A stretch of 64,000 bases of DNA from Limimaricola soesokkakensis (GTDB lineage: Bacteria > Pseudomonadota > Alphaproteobacteria > Rhodobacterales > Rhodobacteraceae), in contig NZ_FWFY01000004.1 in the NCBI RefSeq assembly GCF_900172345.1, positions 124,001 through 188,000 on the forward strand. Direction: 5' to 3'. The translations under genes and the position numbers were made by a program. The notes beneath the pieces were generated by a model. That model was not told the DNA's origin. It ran no database searches and saw nothing but the letters and a program-made list of their open reading frames with translations. Shown here one piece after another: positions 25,038-36,402 of this stretch; position 1 is the stretch's first letter; each line of letters opens with the position of its first letter.

Positions 25038-25469
25038 ATGATTCTCTCGACCATCGGATACGAATCCACGACGCTGCCTGAGGTGATCGCAAAGCTGCGG
25101 ACCGCGGGCGTGGAGGTGGTCATCGATGTCCGGGCCGTGGCCGCCTCGCGGCGGGCCGGGTTCTCCAAGACCATGCTGCGCGCGTCACTGGAGGCCGAGG
25201 GCATCGCCTACGAGCATCTGCGAGGGCTCGGCACGCCCAAGCCGGGGCGGGAAGCGGCCCGTCGGGGCCGCATCACCGAGATGGAAGCGATCTTCGACGC
25301 GCATATGCAATCGCCCGAGGCGCAGGACGGCTTGGCCTTGGCAATAGCCATTGCACGGGAGCGGCACGCGGCGCTGCTGTGCTTCGAGGCCTGCGCGAGC
25401 GGCTGTCATCGCCGGATTGTGGCGGAGAGGATCCGTGAGGCCACGGGGTGCGAGATCGGGAATCTTTAG
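25038..25469 (+). CDS. DUF488 family protein
   Basis: 143 residues. TIGYESTTLPEVIAKLRTAG, VIDVRAVAASRRAGFSKTML, YEHLRGLGTPK and the C-terminal CFEACASGCHRRIVAERI match DUF488, a family with a conserved DVR and a late Cys-His cluster. The function is unknown; related members have been linked to stress responses. GGAGG lies upstream of the start at 25026-25030. Single gene between mmcB and the riboflavin operon. Confidence 0.87.
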   Translation: MILSTIGYESTTLPEVIAKLRTAGVEVVIDVRAVAASRRAGFSKTMLRASLEAEGIAYEHLRGLGTPKPGREAARRGRITEMEAIFDAHMQSPEAQDGLALAIAIARERHAALLCFEACASGCHRRIVAERIREATGCEIGNL

Positions 25470-25561
25470 TTCCGAGCCGCTCTGCTGCGCATCATCTGGC
25501 ATGCGAATCGGGGCACGGTTAACCAGACCCGTTCCGCAGTCCCATCTGGCTGCCGACGTGC

Positions 25562-25591
25562 AAAAGGGCGCAGCCAGCGGCCGCGCCCCTT
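25562..25591 (-). terminator. terminator of the ribB-ribH-nusB operon
   Basis: On the minus strand AAGGGGCGCGGCC..GCTGCGCCCTTTT forms a G/C-rich hairpin ending in TTTT, 25 bp after the nusB stop. Confidence 0.65.
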
Positions 25592-25615
25592 GAAATGCGA
25601 TGCTTTCTGAGCCGG

Positions 25616-26083
25616 TCAGAACGCCTCCGGCCGCGCCTCCCGCGCCATGTGATCGAGCACGGCGTTGACGAATTTCGATTCCTTGCCATCGGGGTAGAAC
25701 GCCTTGGCGATCTCCACGAACTCCACGATCACCACCTTGGGCGGCGTCACCTTCCCGAGCAGTTCGGCCCCGGCAGCACGGAACAGTGCCCTGAGCGTCG
25801 GGTCGATTCGCGCGATCGGCCATTTGGCGACCAGCGCGCGATGCGTCATCTGGTCGATCTTGGCCTGCTCCTCGACCGCGCCCTCCATCAGGTTGCGGAA
25901 GGTGGCGAGATCGCCCTCCTCCCACTCCACCTCGTCATAGGTGGCGCCGAAGCGATGCGTTTCGAACTCGCGCATCACCCGGTCGACGGTCTGGCCCGCG
26001 GCTTCCATCTGGAACAGCGCCTGCACCGCATACATCCGCGAGGCCGAGCGCATGCGCCGCTTCTGGGTATTCGATTCGGCCAT
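25616..26083 (-). CDS. nusB: transcription antitermination protein NusB
   Basis: 155 residues. RSASRMYAVQALFQMEAAGQ, WPIARIDPTLRALFRAAGAE and VVIVEFVEIAKAFYPDGKES followed by KFVNAVLDHMA are NusB family signatures. It binds boxA RNA with S10 and supports rRNA antitermination. Its start overlaps the ribH stop by one base (TGATG). The ribH-nusB order is widely conserved. Confidence 0.95.
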   Translation of the reverse strand: MAESNTQKRRMRSASRMYAVQALFQMEAAGQTVDRVMREFETHRFGATYDEVEWEEGDLATFRNLMEGAVEEQAKIDQMTHRALVAKWPIARIDPTLRALFRAAGAELLGKVTPPKVVIVEFVEIAKAFYPDGKESKFVNAVLDHMAREARPEAF

Positions 26084-26601
26084 CAGCCCTCTCCCAGCCG
26101 ATCGGCGGTGAAACCGAGGCCCTTGTCCTTACGCGCGAGCTTGCGCGACAGCCCGACGAGATGCAGCGCAGCCGCTGCCGCGCCGCCGCCCTTGTTCTGG
26201 CCCTGCGGGTCGGCGCGCACCGCCGCCTGCTCGTAATTCTCGACGGTCAGGATGCCGTTGCCGATGCAGATCCCCTGCAGCCCCAGAAGCGTCAGCCCGC
26301 GCGAGCTGTCGTTGCATACGGTGTCGTAATGCGTGGTCTCGCCGCGGATCACGCAGCCCAGCGCGATGAAGCCGTCATATTCGCCCATCCGGGCGGCGAT
26401 GCCGATCGCCGAGGGCAGTTCCAGCGCGCCCGGCATCTCGACGACTTCGTAGGTTCCGCCAGCGGCCTCGACCTCGGCCATGGCGCCGGCGACGAGATTG
26501 TCGGCGATGTCCTTGTAATAGGGAGCGACGACGATGAGGATCTTCGGACCCTCGTCGAATTCGGGACGCGCGAGTGCGTGGTGGGTAGGGCCGGCCATCA
26601 T
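26083..26601 (-). CDS. ribH: 6,7-dimethyl-8-ribityllumazine synthase
   Basis: 172 residues. KILIVVAPYYKDIADNLVAG, VVEMPGALELPSAI, GFIALGCVIRGETTHYDTVC and GICIGNGILTVEN cover the substrate-binding and catalytic segments; the catalytic His lies in the RGETTHYD stretch. It condenses the butanone phosphate made by RibB with aminoribitylpyrimidinedione to give lumazine, the direct riboflavin precursor. It overlaps ribB by 4 nt. Confidence 0.96.
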   Translation of the reverse strand: MMAGPTHHALARPEFDEGPKILIVVAPYYKDIADNLVAGAMAEVEAAGGTYEVVEMPGALELPSAIGIAARMGEYDGFIALGCVIRGETTHYDTVCNDSSRGLTLLGLQGICIGNGILTVENYEQAAVRADPQGQNKGGGAAAAALHLVGLSRKLARKDKGLGFTADRLGEG

Positions 26602-27728
26602 CCGATCTCCGAGATCTTGCGGGTGTCGATGATCTCGAGCCCGTAGGCGTCGAGCCCGACCACGCGGGGTTTGGGGGAATTGGTCAGCAGCACGATCTTC
26701 GACAGGCCGAGGGCCGAGAGGATCTGCGCGCCGAGACCGTATTGCCGGAGCACGTGCGGCGAATGCTCCTCGGTGGTGGCGAGCTTCATGTGCAGGTCGC
26801 GCAGCAGCACCAGCACGCCGCGCCCCTCTTCGGCGATGACCTGCATCGCGTCGCCGAATTCGCGGGCCCGGCCCTTGGGGCCGGTGCCCACCACGTCGAG
26901 CATCGGATCGAGCGTATGCATCCGCGTCAGCACCGGCGCGTCGCCCGAGATGTCGCCCTTGATCAGCGCGATGTGCTCGGCGCCTTGGGTGGTGTCGGTG
27001 TAAACGCGCAGGGTCCAGTCGCCGCCGAACTCGCTCTGGATCTGCTGCTCGTCGCGCAGCCGCACGAGGTTGTCGTGGCGTCGGCGATAGGCGATCAGGT
27101 CGCTGATCGTGCCGATCTTGAGCGCGTGCTTCTGCGCGAAGGCGACGAGGTCGGGCAGACGGGCCATGGTCCCGTCCTCCTTCATGATCTCGCAGATCAC
27201 GCCGGAGGGGTTCAGCCCCGCGAGACGCGAGATGTCGACGGCGGCCTCGGTATGACCGGCGCGCACCAGCACCCCGCCCTCGCGGGCGCGCAGCGGGAAC
27301 ACGTGGCCCGGCGTTGCGATGTCGGCGGCGGTCTTCGAGGCGTCGATCGCCACCGCCACGGTGAGCGCCCGGTCATGCGCCGAGATGCCGGTAGAGACGC
27401 CGTCGCGCGCCTCGATCGAGACCGTGAAGGCGGTCTCGTGGCGCGAGGAGTTGTTGGTGGACATCAAGGGCAGCCCCAGCGCGTCAATGCGCGAGCCCGG
27501 CATCGACAGGCAGATCAGGCCGCGGCCATAGGTGGCCATGAAGTTGATCGCGTCGGGCGTCGCCATCTGCGCCGGGATCACCAGGTCGCCTTCGTTCTCG
27601 CGGTCCTCGTGATCGACGAGAATGAACATGCGCCCGTTGCGCGCGTCGTTGATGATCTCCTCGATCGGGCTGATCGCGTCGGACCAGTCGCGCTCCACGG
27701 GGCCTGGGGTCTCGAAGCTTTCGGTCAC
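26598..27728 (-). CDS. ribB: 3,4-dihydroxy-2-butanone-4-phosphate synthase with a degenerate GTP cyclohydrolase II domain
   Basis: 376 residues; a GTG start (complement of 27726-27728) with AGGA upstream gives the N-terminus MTESFETPGPVERDWSD. The N-terminal half is complete RibB: GRMFILVDHEDRENEGDLVI, STNNSSRHETAFTVSIEAR, HVFPLRAREGGVLVRAGHTE. The C-terminal half has the RibA fold, but where RibA carries its zinc cysteines (CLTGDxxxSxRCDCG) this protein has RMHTLDPMLDVVGTG, so GTP cyclohydrolase activity should be absent. Operon ribB-ribH-nusB. No FMN riboswitch is visible upstream. Confidence 0.93.
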   Translation of the reverse strand: MTESFETPGPVERDWSDAISPIEEIINDARNGRMFILVDHEDRENEGDLVIPAQMATPDAINFMATYGRGLICLSMPGSRIDALGLPLMSTNNSSRHETAFTVSIEARDGVSTGISAHDRALTVAVAIDASKTAADIATPGHVFPLRAREGGVLVRAGHTEAAVDISRLAGLNPSGVICEIMKEDGTMARLPDLVAFAQKHALKIGTISDLIAYRRRHDNLVRLRDEQQIQSEFGGDWTLRVYTDTTQGAEHIALIKGDISGDAPVLTRMHTLDPMLDVVGTGPKGRAREFGDAMQVIAEEGRGVLVLLRDLHMKLATTEEHSPHVLRQYGLGAQILSALGLSKIVLLTNSPKPRVVGLDAYGLEIIDTRKISEIG

Positions 27729-27850
27729 TGGCGATTCCTGACGATATTGGGGCCGAGGCGGGGATGCTGGTGCAGATAACGGCTGGGGCCGGTTTTGCAA
27801 AGCCCGCAAGGCTGCGCGCCGGGTTGACCTCGCGCGGGGAGCATGTGCGC

Positions 27851-28522
27851 TCAGCGCGGTAGCCAGCCCTCCGGCGCACCCCTGAATCCCGACAGCACCG
27901 CGTCGAGCGCAGCGCGCGGCGCAATGGCCAGCATCAAAGGCGCGTCGACCCGCAGCCACACGGGCCCGGTCACCTCGTTCGAAGTGCCGATGCGTTGCGC
28001 CGGTGAAAAGGCGATGCCCGCCGTGGGCCAGCGCAGCCCCTCGGAGACGCAGCCGACCTCGCCCAGCGGGAACAGCGAGAAAGGCTGTCCCGGCGCGAGG
28101 TCGAGCGCGATCTCGGGCGGGCAGAGAAACACCAGGCTCTCGGTACCGATCAGCAGACAGCGCCGATCGGGCCGCGCTGCGAGCACGTGAAACGCCGCCA
28201 GCTCGTGGTCCAGACGCCCGCCGGTAAAGCCCACCGCCAGCACCAAGCTCGCCTCGATGTTCCTGAGCGCCTTGTCGAAATCGGTGCTGTCCTGCTCGGC
28301 GATCTCGTGCAACCGGTCGGCAAAACGGGCGGCGGCATCGCCGAGGCTGTCCATGTCGCCGATCACGGCGCGGGGCTCCAGCCCGGCAGCGGCGGCGTGG
28401 CGCGCGCCGCCATCGGCCGCGACGAGCACCGGCGCGCGCGCCAGAGCCAGCGCGAGGTCCCCCTCGCCGAGGGTCCCACCCCCCAATAGAGTAACCTCAT
28501 TGGCGCACTGGACAATCGTCAC
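27851..28522 (-). CDS. thiamine diphosphokinase
   Basis: 223 residues. VLVAADGGARHAAAAGLEPR followed by AVIGDMDSLG, DSTDFDKALRNI and VGFTGGRLDHELAAFHVL are the ATP and thiamine binding segments of bacterial thiamine pyrophosphokinases. It makes TPP from thiamine in one step. It precedes the riboflavin genes in the same direction with a 122-bp gap. No TPP riboswitch is seen. Confidence 0.92.
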   Translation of the reverse strand: MTIVQCANEVTLLGGGTLGEGDLALALARAPVLVAADGGARHAAAAGLEPRAVIGDMDSLGDAAARFADRLHEIAEQDSTDFDKALRNIEASLVLAVGFTGGRLDHELAAFHVLAARPDRRCLLIGTESLVFLCPPEIALDLAPGQPFSLFPLGEVGCVSEGLRWPTAGIAFSPAQRIGTSNEVTGPVWLRVDAPLMLAIAPRAALDAVLSGFRGAPEGWLPR

Positions 28523-28665
28523 GGCCTTCCCCCATCATCCCCGCGAACCAAACGGTCGGCCGCGGTTTTGCCATGAAATCATCCCACGGCCACCCATGTC
28601 GTGATCCCGTTTCAAACCTATTCACTGCTACATCGGGACGGACAGGGTAGAAAGCGAGCACTCAG

Positions 28666-30867
28666 ATGGTTGGATCAAGCAAGATACTCACGGTGTCCTA
28701 CGGGACCTTTTCCTGCACGCTGGAGGGGTTCGACGACTCGTTCGACACGATGAAGGCCATCGCCGAGTATTTCCGCGATCTGGCCGCCGATGACCGTTAC
28801 TTCGGGGCCGAACCCCCGACCCCGGATGCCGAGATGCTGGCGCGCATCGCCGAGCGCGAGGTCGCACGCCGGGTCGAGGCCCGCACCGAATCGAGCGGCA
28901 TCGTGCTGCGCGCAGGCCAGGCCCTGCCGCCGATGGCCCCAACGGCCAGCCCGGCGCCCCAGCCTTCCGCACAGGCCGCTCCGCAGCCCCAGCCGGCCCC
29001 CGCGCCCGAAACGCAGGAGCAGGACGAGCCGCAGGCAGAACCTGCGCCGCAGCCCGTCGCCGAGGCGCCGCGCGAGGCCGAGCCGCAGCCGGCCCAGCAA
29101 CCCGCCCAGGCCGAACGCCCCGCCGCGCCGCAAGAGGCGTCGCGTCCCGAAACCGCCGAGCAAGCGCCCGCCCCGGCGCAGCCGCGCCCTGCCCCGCAGC
29201 GCCCGGCCATGGATGGCGACAGCGTCGCGGCCAAGCTGCAGCGCATCCGCGCCGTGGTCGGCCGCCAGCCTTCCTTTGCCAGCGATGACGAGGAGGAGGA
29301 CATCGCGCCCGCCTCCCGCCAGCGCCCCGCCGCCGGGCTGTTCGACACGGCCCCCGTCCGGGCCCCCAGGCCCGTCGCGCCGCAACCGGCCGCGACAGAG
29401 CCCGCAGCGGAGAAGGAGCAGAAGCAGGAGCGCGCGGAGGCCGAATCCACTTCGGCCCAGTCGAGCGAGCCGGCGGCGGAACAGACCGACGCATCGCGCC
29501 CGGCGCGTGCCCGCGTGGTGCGGATGCGCAAGGCCGATTTCGAGCGCGCCGTCGCGCGTGGCGAAACACATAGGGCCGTGAGCGAGGCGACCGAAGCCGC
29601 GCCGTCCCAAGCCGAAGCTTCGAACGCGGTTTCCGACGACGCGGATGCCGACGCCGACATCATGGCGGCCCTCGCACGGCAGGACGCCGAGGACGCCGCG
29701 CGCGAAACGGATGAGACGGCTGCCGAGGCTGCCGCTGCCGAGACCGCGCAGGAGGACATGACTCCTTCGACCAGCGAAGACGCGGATCTGTCGGCCGAGG
29801 CCGAGCGGGCGCTGCTCGAAGAGCTGGCGGCGCTGGAGCGCGAGATGGGCGTCGGCCAGGATGGCCCCGCCTCCCAGGAAATCGCGGCAGACGAATCGTC
29901 CGTCGCGGAGAGCGAGGCCGAGAGCACCGAGATCGAAACCCGGGATGCGGATGCCGATCTCGAAGCCGCGGTGGCGGCGCTGTCGGACGAGGATGAGGAT
30001 CAGGACGACGAGGCGGCACCGACCAAGACTTCGGCCGAGGCCAAACCGGATGAAGACGAGGCCGTCGAAGCCGAGGTCGAGGCACGGCAGGACGACGTCG
30101 CGGGCGCGGGCCGGTCGACGGCGCATCACGCGCTGGCCACCGACGAGGCCGATCTGTCGCGCATCATGTCCGCCACGGATGCCCGCATGGCGGATCCCGA
30201 ATCTGGCCGCCGCCGCGAATCGATCTCGCAGCTCAAGGCCGCCGTCGCGGCCACAGAGGCGGCGCGCCGGTTGGGTGATGTGGAGCGCCCCGCCAAGGTG
30301 GAGGAAGCGTTCCGCAACGATCTGCGCCAGGCGGTCCGGCCACGCCGACCGGCGCTGCCGCCGCGCGGTCATGACGAGGCCGCAGAGGCCCGGTCCGAGC
30401 GGCCGCGCCCCGCGCCGCTCAAGCTGGTCGCCGCCCAGCGCGTCGATCTGAGCGACGCGCCGTCGCAGGAGCGCGCCGCACCGGTGCGGCCGCGCCGGGT
30501 CTCCGTCGCCGATACAAGCGAACCGGCGCCGCAGCCCGCCCGCCCCGCGGCCAGTGCGGAACCGACCTCGGCCCCCACCCCTTCCGAAAGCTTCTCGGCC
30601 TTCGCGGCGCGAATGGGCGCGCAGGAGCTGGGCGAGCTTCTGGAAGCCGCCGCCGCCTATGCCGCCTTCATCGAAGGGGCCGAGGATGTCTCGCGCCCGC
30701 AGCTGATGGAGCGGGTGCGCGAGGCCAGCCCGGAGCCGGTCAGCCGCGAGGACGGGCTGCGCAGCTTCGGCACGCTGCTACGGCAGGGTGCGCTGACGCG
30801 GGTCCGCAGCGGCCGTTTTGCCGTGGCTCCGTCGAGCCGCTTCAACCCGCAGCGCCGCGCCGGCTGA
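28666..30867 (+). CDS. 733-residue conserved protein with a long disordered A/P/E-rich centre
   Basis: Not a family I can name. The N-terminal 80 residues are folded-looking (ILTVSYGTFSCTLEGFDDSF, MKAIAEYFRDLAADDRYFG, EMLARIAEREVARRVEARTE). Residues about 85-500 are low complexity: first A/P/Q-rich, then A/E/D-rich with little hydrophobicity, which means intrinsic disorder. Small conserved islands remain, such as AKLQRIRAVVGRQ and RVVRMRKADFERAVARGE. The last 100 residues are again folded (AFAARMGAQELGELLEAAAA, YAAFIEGAEDVSRPQLMERV, FGTLLRQGALTRVRSGRFAV). Such a head-linker-head layout suits a scaffold or regulator. No signal peptide. The gene stands alone between two terminator-flanked regions. 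Confidence 0.7.
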   Translation: MVGSSKILTVSYGTFSCTLEGFDDSFDTMKAIAEYFRDLAADDRYFGAEPPTPDAEMLARIAEREVARRVEARTESSGIVLRAGQALPPMAPTASPAPQPSAQAAPQPQPAPAPETQEQDEPQAEPAPQPVAEAPREAEPQPAQQPAQAERPAAPQEASRPETAEQAPAPAQPRPAPQRPAMDGDSVAAKLQRIRAVVGRQPSFASDDEEEDIAPASRQRPAAGLFDTAPVRAPRPVAPQPAATEPAAEKEQKQERAEAESTSAQSSEPAAEQTDASRPARARVVRMRKADFERAVARGETHRAVSEATEAAPSQAEASNAVSDDADADADIMAALARQDAEDAARETDETAAEAAAAETAQEDMTPSTSEDADLSAEAERALLEELAALEREMGVGQDGPASQEIAADESSVAESEAESTEIETRDADADLEAAVAALSDEDEDQDDEAAPTKTSAEAKPDEDEAVEAEVEARQDDVAGAGRSTAHHALATDEADLSRIMSATDARMADPESGRRRESISQLKAAVAATEAARRLGDVERPAKVEEAFRNDLRQAVRPRRPALPPRGHDEAAEARSERPRPAPLKLVAAQRVDLSDAPSQERAAPVRPRRVSVADTSEPAPQPARPAASAEPTSAPTPSESFSAFAARMGAQELGELLEAAAAYAAFIEGAEDVSRPQLMERVREASPEPVSREDGLRSFGTLLRQGALTRVRSGRFAVAPSSRFNPQRRAG

Positions 30868-30887
30868 GCTTGGCCACATGACATGCG

Positions 30888-30921
30888 AAAAGGGGCGGCA
30901 TCGCACGGTGCCGCCCCTTTT
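30888..30921. terminator. bidirectional Rho-independent terminator
   Basis: AAAAGGGGCGGCA-TCGCACGG-TGCCGCCCCTTTT is a near-perfect 13-bp hairpin with A and T runs at both ends. It lies between the converging 733-residue protein gene and the DUF2842 gene. Confidence 0.88.
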
Positions 30922-30944
30922 CGCGTTTCGGCTCGACGCCGGTC

Positions 30945-31178
30945 TCAGCCGTCGTCCCGCTCTTCCGGGTCGGCCTTGCCGACACCGAGAAAGATCCGTC
31001 GGAACGGCAACGCCCAGACCAGGCCGAGGCCGACATAGATCGCCAGCTCGACCAGGATCGAGGGCCGCTCGATCAACCCGACCAGCGTGATCGCCACCAC
31101 GATGTAGCCCGGTAGGCCGACCAGCAGGATCAAGAGCGACAAACGTCGCCGCGCTTTGTGGCTGAGCTTTCGCGCCAT
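30945..31178 (-). CDS. DUF2842 domain membrane protein
   Basis: 77 residues with two membrane helices (about 13-33 and 40-60): RLSLLILLVGLPGYIVVAIT and LAIYVGLGLVWALPFRRIFL, then an acidic tail. The pattern P-G-Y...V and the final VWALPFRRIF are the DUF2842 hallmark, a short alphaproteobacterial membrane family with no assigned function. It follows purA by 7 bp and probably shares its transcript. Confidence 0.85.
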   Translation of the reverse strand: MARKLSHKARRRLSLLILLVGLPGYIVVAITLVGLIERPSILVELAIYVGLGLVWALPFRRIFLGVGKADPEERDDG

Positions 31179-31185
31179 GCCCGCC

Positions 31186-32478
<1,293 letters not shown>

Positions 32479-32652
32479 GGACGTACCCTCTCCGGTCTTT
32501 CAATCCGGCGTCCCTATAGCGCCGGGCGCGGCTCCGCGAAACCGCAAACTGGCCTGCGACCGCCGCCCCCGCCCACTTCGGGGTTGCGACAGAGGCCGCC
32601 CTCTTCTAGATACGGCGCGTTCCGCCCCACCCCGCCGCACGCAGAGGTCCGC

Positions 32653-33009
32653 ATGGAAAACGTCGTCCTGATCGTCCACCTGATCCTCGCCTTGTCGCTG
32701 ATCGGCGTGGTTCTGTTGCAGCGTTCCGAAGGCGGCGGCCTCGGCATGGGCGGTGGCGGCGGCGGCGTGATGTCGGGCCGCGCGGCCGCGACCGCGCTGG
32801 GCAAGGTCACCTGGGGCCTCGCCGCGGCCTTCATCGTCACCTCGATCGCGCTGACGATCATCGCCGCCGAGAACTCGGCCGGTGGTTCGGTGCTCGACCG
32901 GCTGACCACCGGGACCCCGGCGGAAGAGGACGCGCCCGTTACCGATCTGGGTGACAGCCTGCTGCCGCCCGCGCCGACCGACGGCCCCGTCGTGCCGTTG
33001 GCCGAGTAA
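32653..33009 (+). CDS. secG: preprotein translocase subunit SecG
   Basis: 118 residues. Two membrane helices (3-22 and 52-74) flank a cytosolic GGGLGMGGGGGGVMSGRAA loop, as in SecG. The C-terminal 40 residues are an acidic, Pro-rich extension. SecG joins SecYE and eases protein export. AGAGG precedes the ATG. It is divergent to purA and upstream of pyrG, an order common in alphaproteobacteria. Confidence 0.93.
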   Translation: MENVVLIVHLILALSLIGVVLLQRSEGGGLGMGGGGGGVMSGRAAATALGKVTWGLAAAFIVTSIALTIIAAENSAGGSVLDRLTTGTPAEEDAPVTDLGDSLLPPAPTDGPVVPLAE

Positions 33010-33102
33010 AGGCCACCACAACCACTGGGCGTTGGCCGATTTCGGCCACATGATCTTGCGCCCCCGGTTGCGGTCACGGGCCGAATCCGGATATCCTCAA
33101 AT

Positions 33103-33169
33103 CCCGTGATGCCGCGAAGCCTTCGTTTCGCGGCAGTCTTCCATTCGATGCTCATTCGACGATCACGGG
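33103..33169 (+). promoter_or_regulatory. nested inverted repeats in the pyrG leader
   Basis: CCCGTGAT (33103-33110) and ATCACGGG (33162-33169) are perfect inverted arms that enclose an inner hairpin GCCGCGAA (33111-33118) / TTCGCGGC (33127-33134). The inner stem may terminate secG transcription; the outer stem ends 12 bp before the pyrG start and could mask its ribosome binding region. Purely a sequence inference. Confidence 0.45.
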
Positions 33170-33181
33170 GTACTTCCGACC

Positions 33182-34825
<1,644 letters not shown>

Positions 34826-34846
34826 GTACGGCGGCTTCGGAATTCG

Positions 34847-34876
34847 AAAGGGCCGGTCCGTAAGGACCGGACCTTT
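34847..34876. terminator. bidirectional terminator between pyrG and GNAT gene
   Basis: CCGGTCC (34853-34859) and GGACCGG (34864-34870) form a perfect stem with a GTAA loop, extended by AAAGG/CCTTTT outside. It has T runs on both strands and lies between convergent genes. Confidence 0.85.
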
Positions 34877-34887
34877 TCATATCCGCC

Positions 34888-35367
34888 TCAGGTGTCCCCT
34901 TCGACGGTAACGAGATGCGGCACGAGGCCCGCCTTGCGCAGCATCGCCGCCGAAGCCTCGTTGAAAGCGTAATGATGCGCCCGGAGCCGATCGATCCCGG
35001 CGTCGCGCAGCCGCGCCTTCACCTCGGCGACGAGGCGTGACCCGATGCCGGCGCCGCGGCAGTTCTCATCGACCACGATATGCTTGAGCAGACCGTTGCG
35101 CCGGGGCTTCAGCAGCGGCTTGGCGGGGATCTCTTCGATCTCGAACACGGCACAGCCGAGCAACTCGCCCGTAGCTGACATGGCGGCGAGCGCCATCACC
35201 CCCTCACCGGCCAGCCATTCCTCGAGAAACACCGTGTAGGAGGCATCGTCGTGATCGGTCCGGAACACCCGTGGCTGCCTTGCGGCATGGAAGTCCTGTC
35301 CCTGCCGCAGCAGCGGCAGGAGGCTGGCAGCCTCCTCGGCCGGCACCTGCCGGATCGTCAGTGTCAT
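34888..35367 (-). CDS. GNAT family N-acetyltransferase
   Basis: 159 residues from the ATG at the complement of 35365-35367, with GGAG eight nucleotides before it. The acetyl-CoA loop is KHIVVDENCRGAGIGSRLVA, preceded by GCAVFEIEEIP and followed by HHYAFNEASAAMLRKAGL. The acceptor is unknown. It may be cotranscribed with nothing; the MipA gene lies 71 bp upstream in the same direction. Confidence 0.87.
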   Translation of the reverse strand: MTLTIRQVPAEEAASLLPLLRQGQDFHAARQPRVFRTDHDDASYTVFLEEWLAGEGVMALAAMSATGELLGCAVFEIEEIPAKPLLKPRRNGLLKHIVVDENCRGAGIGSRLVAEVKARLRDAGIDRLRAHHYAFNEASAAMLRKAGLVPHLVTVEGDT

Positions 35368-35438
35368 CACATCACTCCGCGCGTTGCGTCCCGCACCCAA
35401 GGCCACGGCGTGCATCCGAGGGACGAAGCCCGCCTGTT

Positions 35439-36221
35439 TCAGAACCGGAAATCGATCCGCCGGGTGATCCCCAGCCGCGCGCCGAGCTGCTCCTCATCCT
35501 CGGTGATGGGGCTGTCAGCAGCGTCGTTCAGCAGCCGTTCATAGGTGACAGCGCCGTCGAGACCCCAGTTCTCGCTGAACGCGTAGATGCCGCCGACCTC
35601 GACGCCGGCCGAGATCAGGCCGCCATCGGCATCGAAGCCCGGCGTGCCGAAATAGGTCTGGGCGTAATCATCCTCGGCGAAGAGCGCGCGCGGCCCGGCG
35701 CGCAGCGTCAGCCGCTCGGAGGGGTAGAAATAGGCATCCGCGCCGAGTTCCGCTACGAAGCTTTCATGCCCGCCGAAACCGCGCCGGACATCCGCGAAAA
35801 CGCCGAAATTGCGGGTGTCGTAGCCCGCGCCCAGCCCCAGCTCCAGCGCGGCATCGACGTCATCGAGCCCGGCCACGCCGTCGACATCATCGGCATCGCG
35901 GTCGCCGATATAGCGGAACGAGCCGCGCAGCCCGAAGCCGGTCGAGACGAAATCCGGGTCGTCATTGCCGATGTCGAAGGGGCCAAAGCGCAGCCGGTCG
36001 AGCGTGAAACCGAGATCCGGGCCGGTCTCGTAATCATCCGAGCCGAAATATTCCGGCGAGACCGCGACGCCGCCGCGCAGCGTGAAGGCGAGCACCCGGC
36101 CGGGGGCCGCTGGTGCGGGCGCGGCGGGCACGATGACCGGATCGGCGACCGGCTGGTCCAGCGCCCCCGCCATGGCAGGCAGCGGCGCGAGGGCGATGGC
36201 GAGAAGCGAAAGGCGGCGCAT
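35439..36221 (-). CDS. MipA/OmpV family outer membrane protein
   Basis: 260 residues. Signal peptide MRRLSLLAIALAPLPAMAGA. The mature part shows alternating beta strands: RVLAFTLRGGVAVSPEYFGS, FVSTGFGLRGSFRYIGDRDA, LGLGAGYDTRNFGVFADVRR, and ends in Phe (RRIDFRF), the usual outer-membrane barrel C-terminus. The PEYFGSDDY and D.RRGFGGH segments are typical of MipA/OmpV. Such proteins scaffold murein enzymes or act as porins; role here open. Confidence 0.9.
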   Translation of the reverse strand: MRRLSLLAIALAPLPAMAGALDQPVADPVIVPAAPAPAAPGRVLAFTLRGGVAVSPEYFGSDDYETGPDLGFTLDRLRFGPFDIGNDDPDFVSTGFGLRGSFRYIGDRDADDVDGVAGLDDVDAALELGLGAGYDTRNFGVFADVRRGFGGHESFVAELGADAYFYPSERLTLRAGPRALFAEDDYAQTYFGTPGFDADGGLISAGVEVGGIYAFSENWGLDGAVTYERLLNDAADSPITEDEEQLGARLGITRRIDFRF

Positions 36222-36402
36222 GACGGGTCCTTTTCGATGGGGCTTGGCCCGAAAGATACGCCGCGCGGGCGGCGAGGCAAACCGTACGGGCATATCCCTC
36301 GTGCGCGTGGCGCCCGGGCAACTCTCTTGCGCGCGTGGTGCGTGGGCCACGGCTTGCCCCGCGCCCGCCCCGCCGCTAGTGCGGGACCCGAAGGAGACGC
36401 CC

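Noticed and set aside
27729-27850. Possible FMN riboswitch before ribB
   Set aside because: The 122-bp gap lacks the conserved RFN element stretches; nothing resembling GGGGCGAAATTCCCC is present.
28675-30372. 565-residue open frame antisense to the 733-residue protein gene
   Set aside because: Its composition (G/R/L-rich) is a shadow of the A/P/E-rich codons on the other strand; no start signal and no family match.
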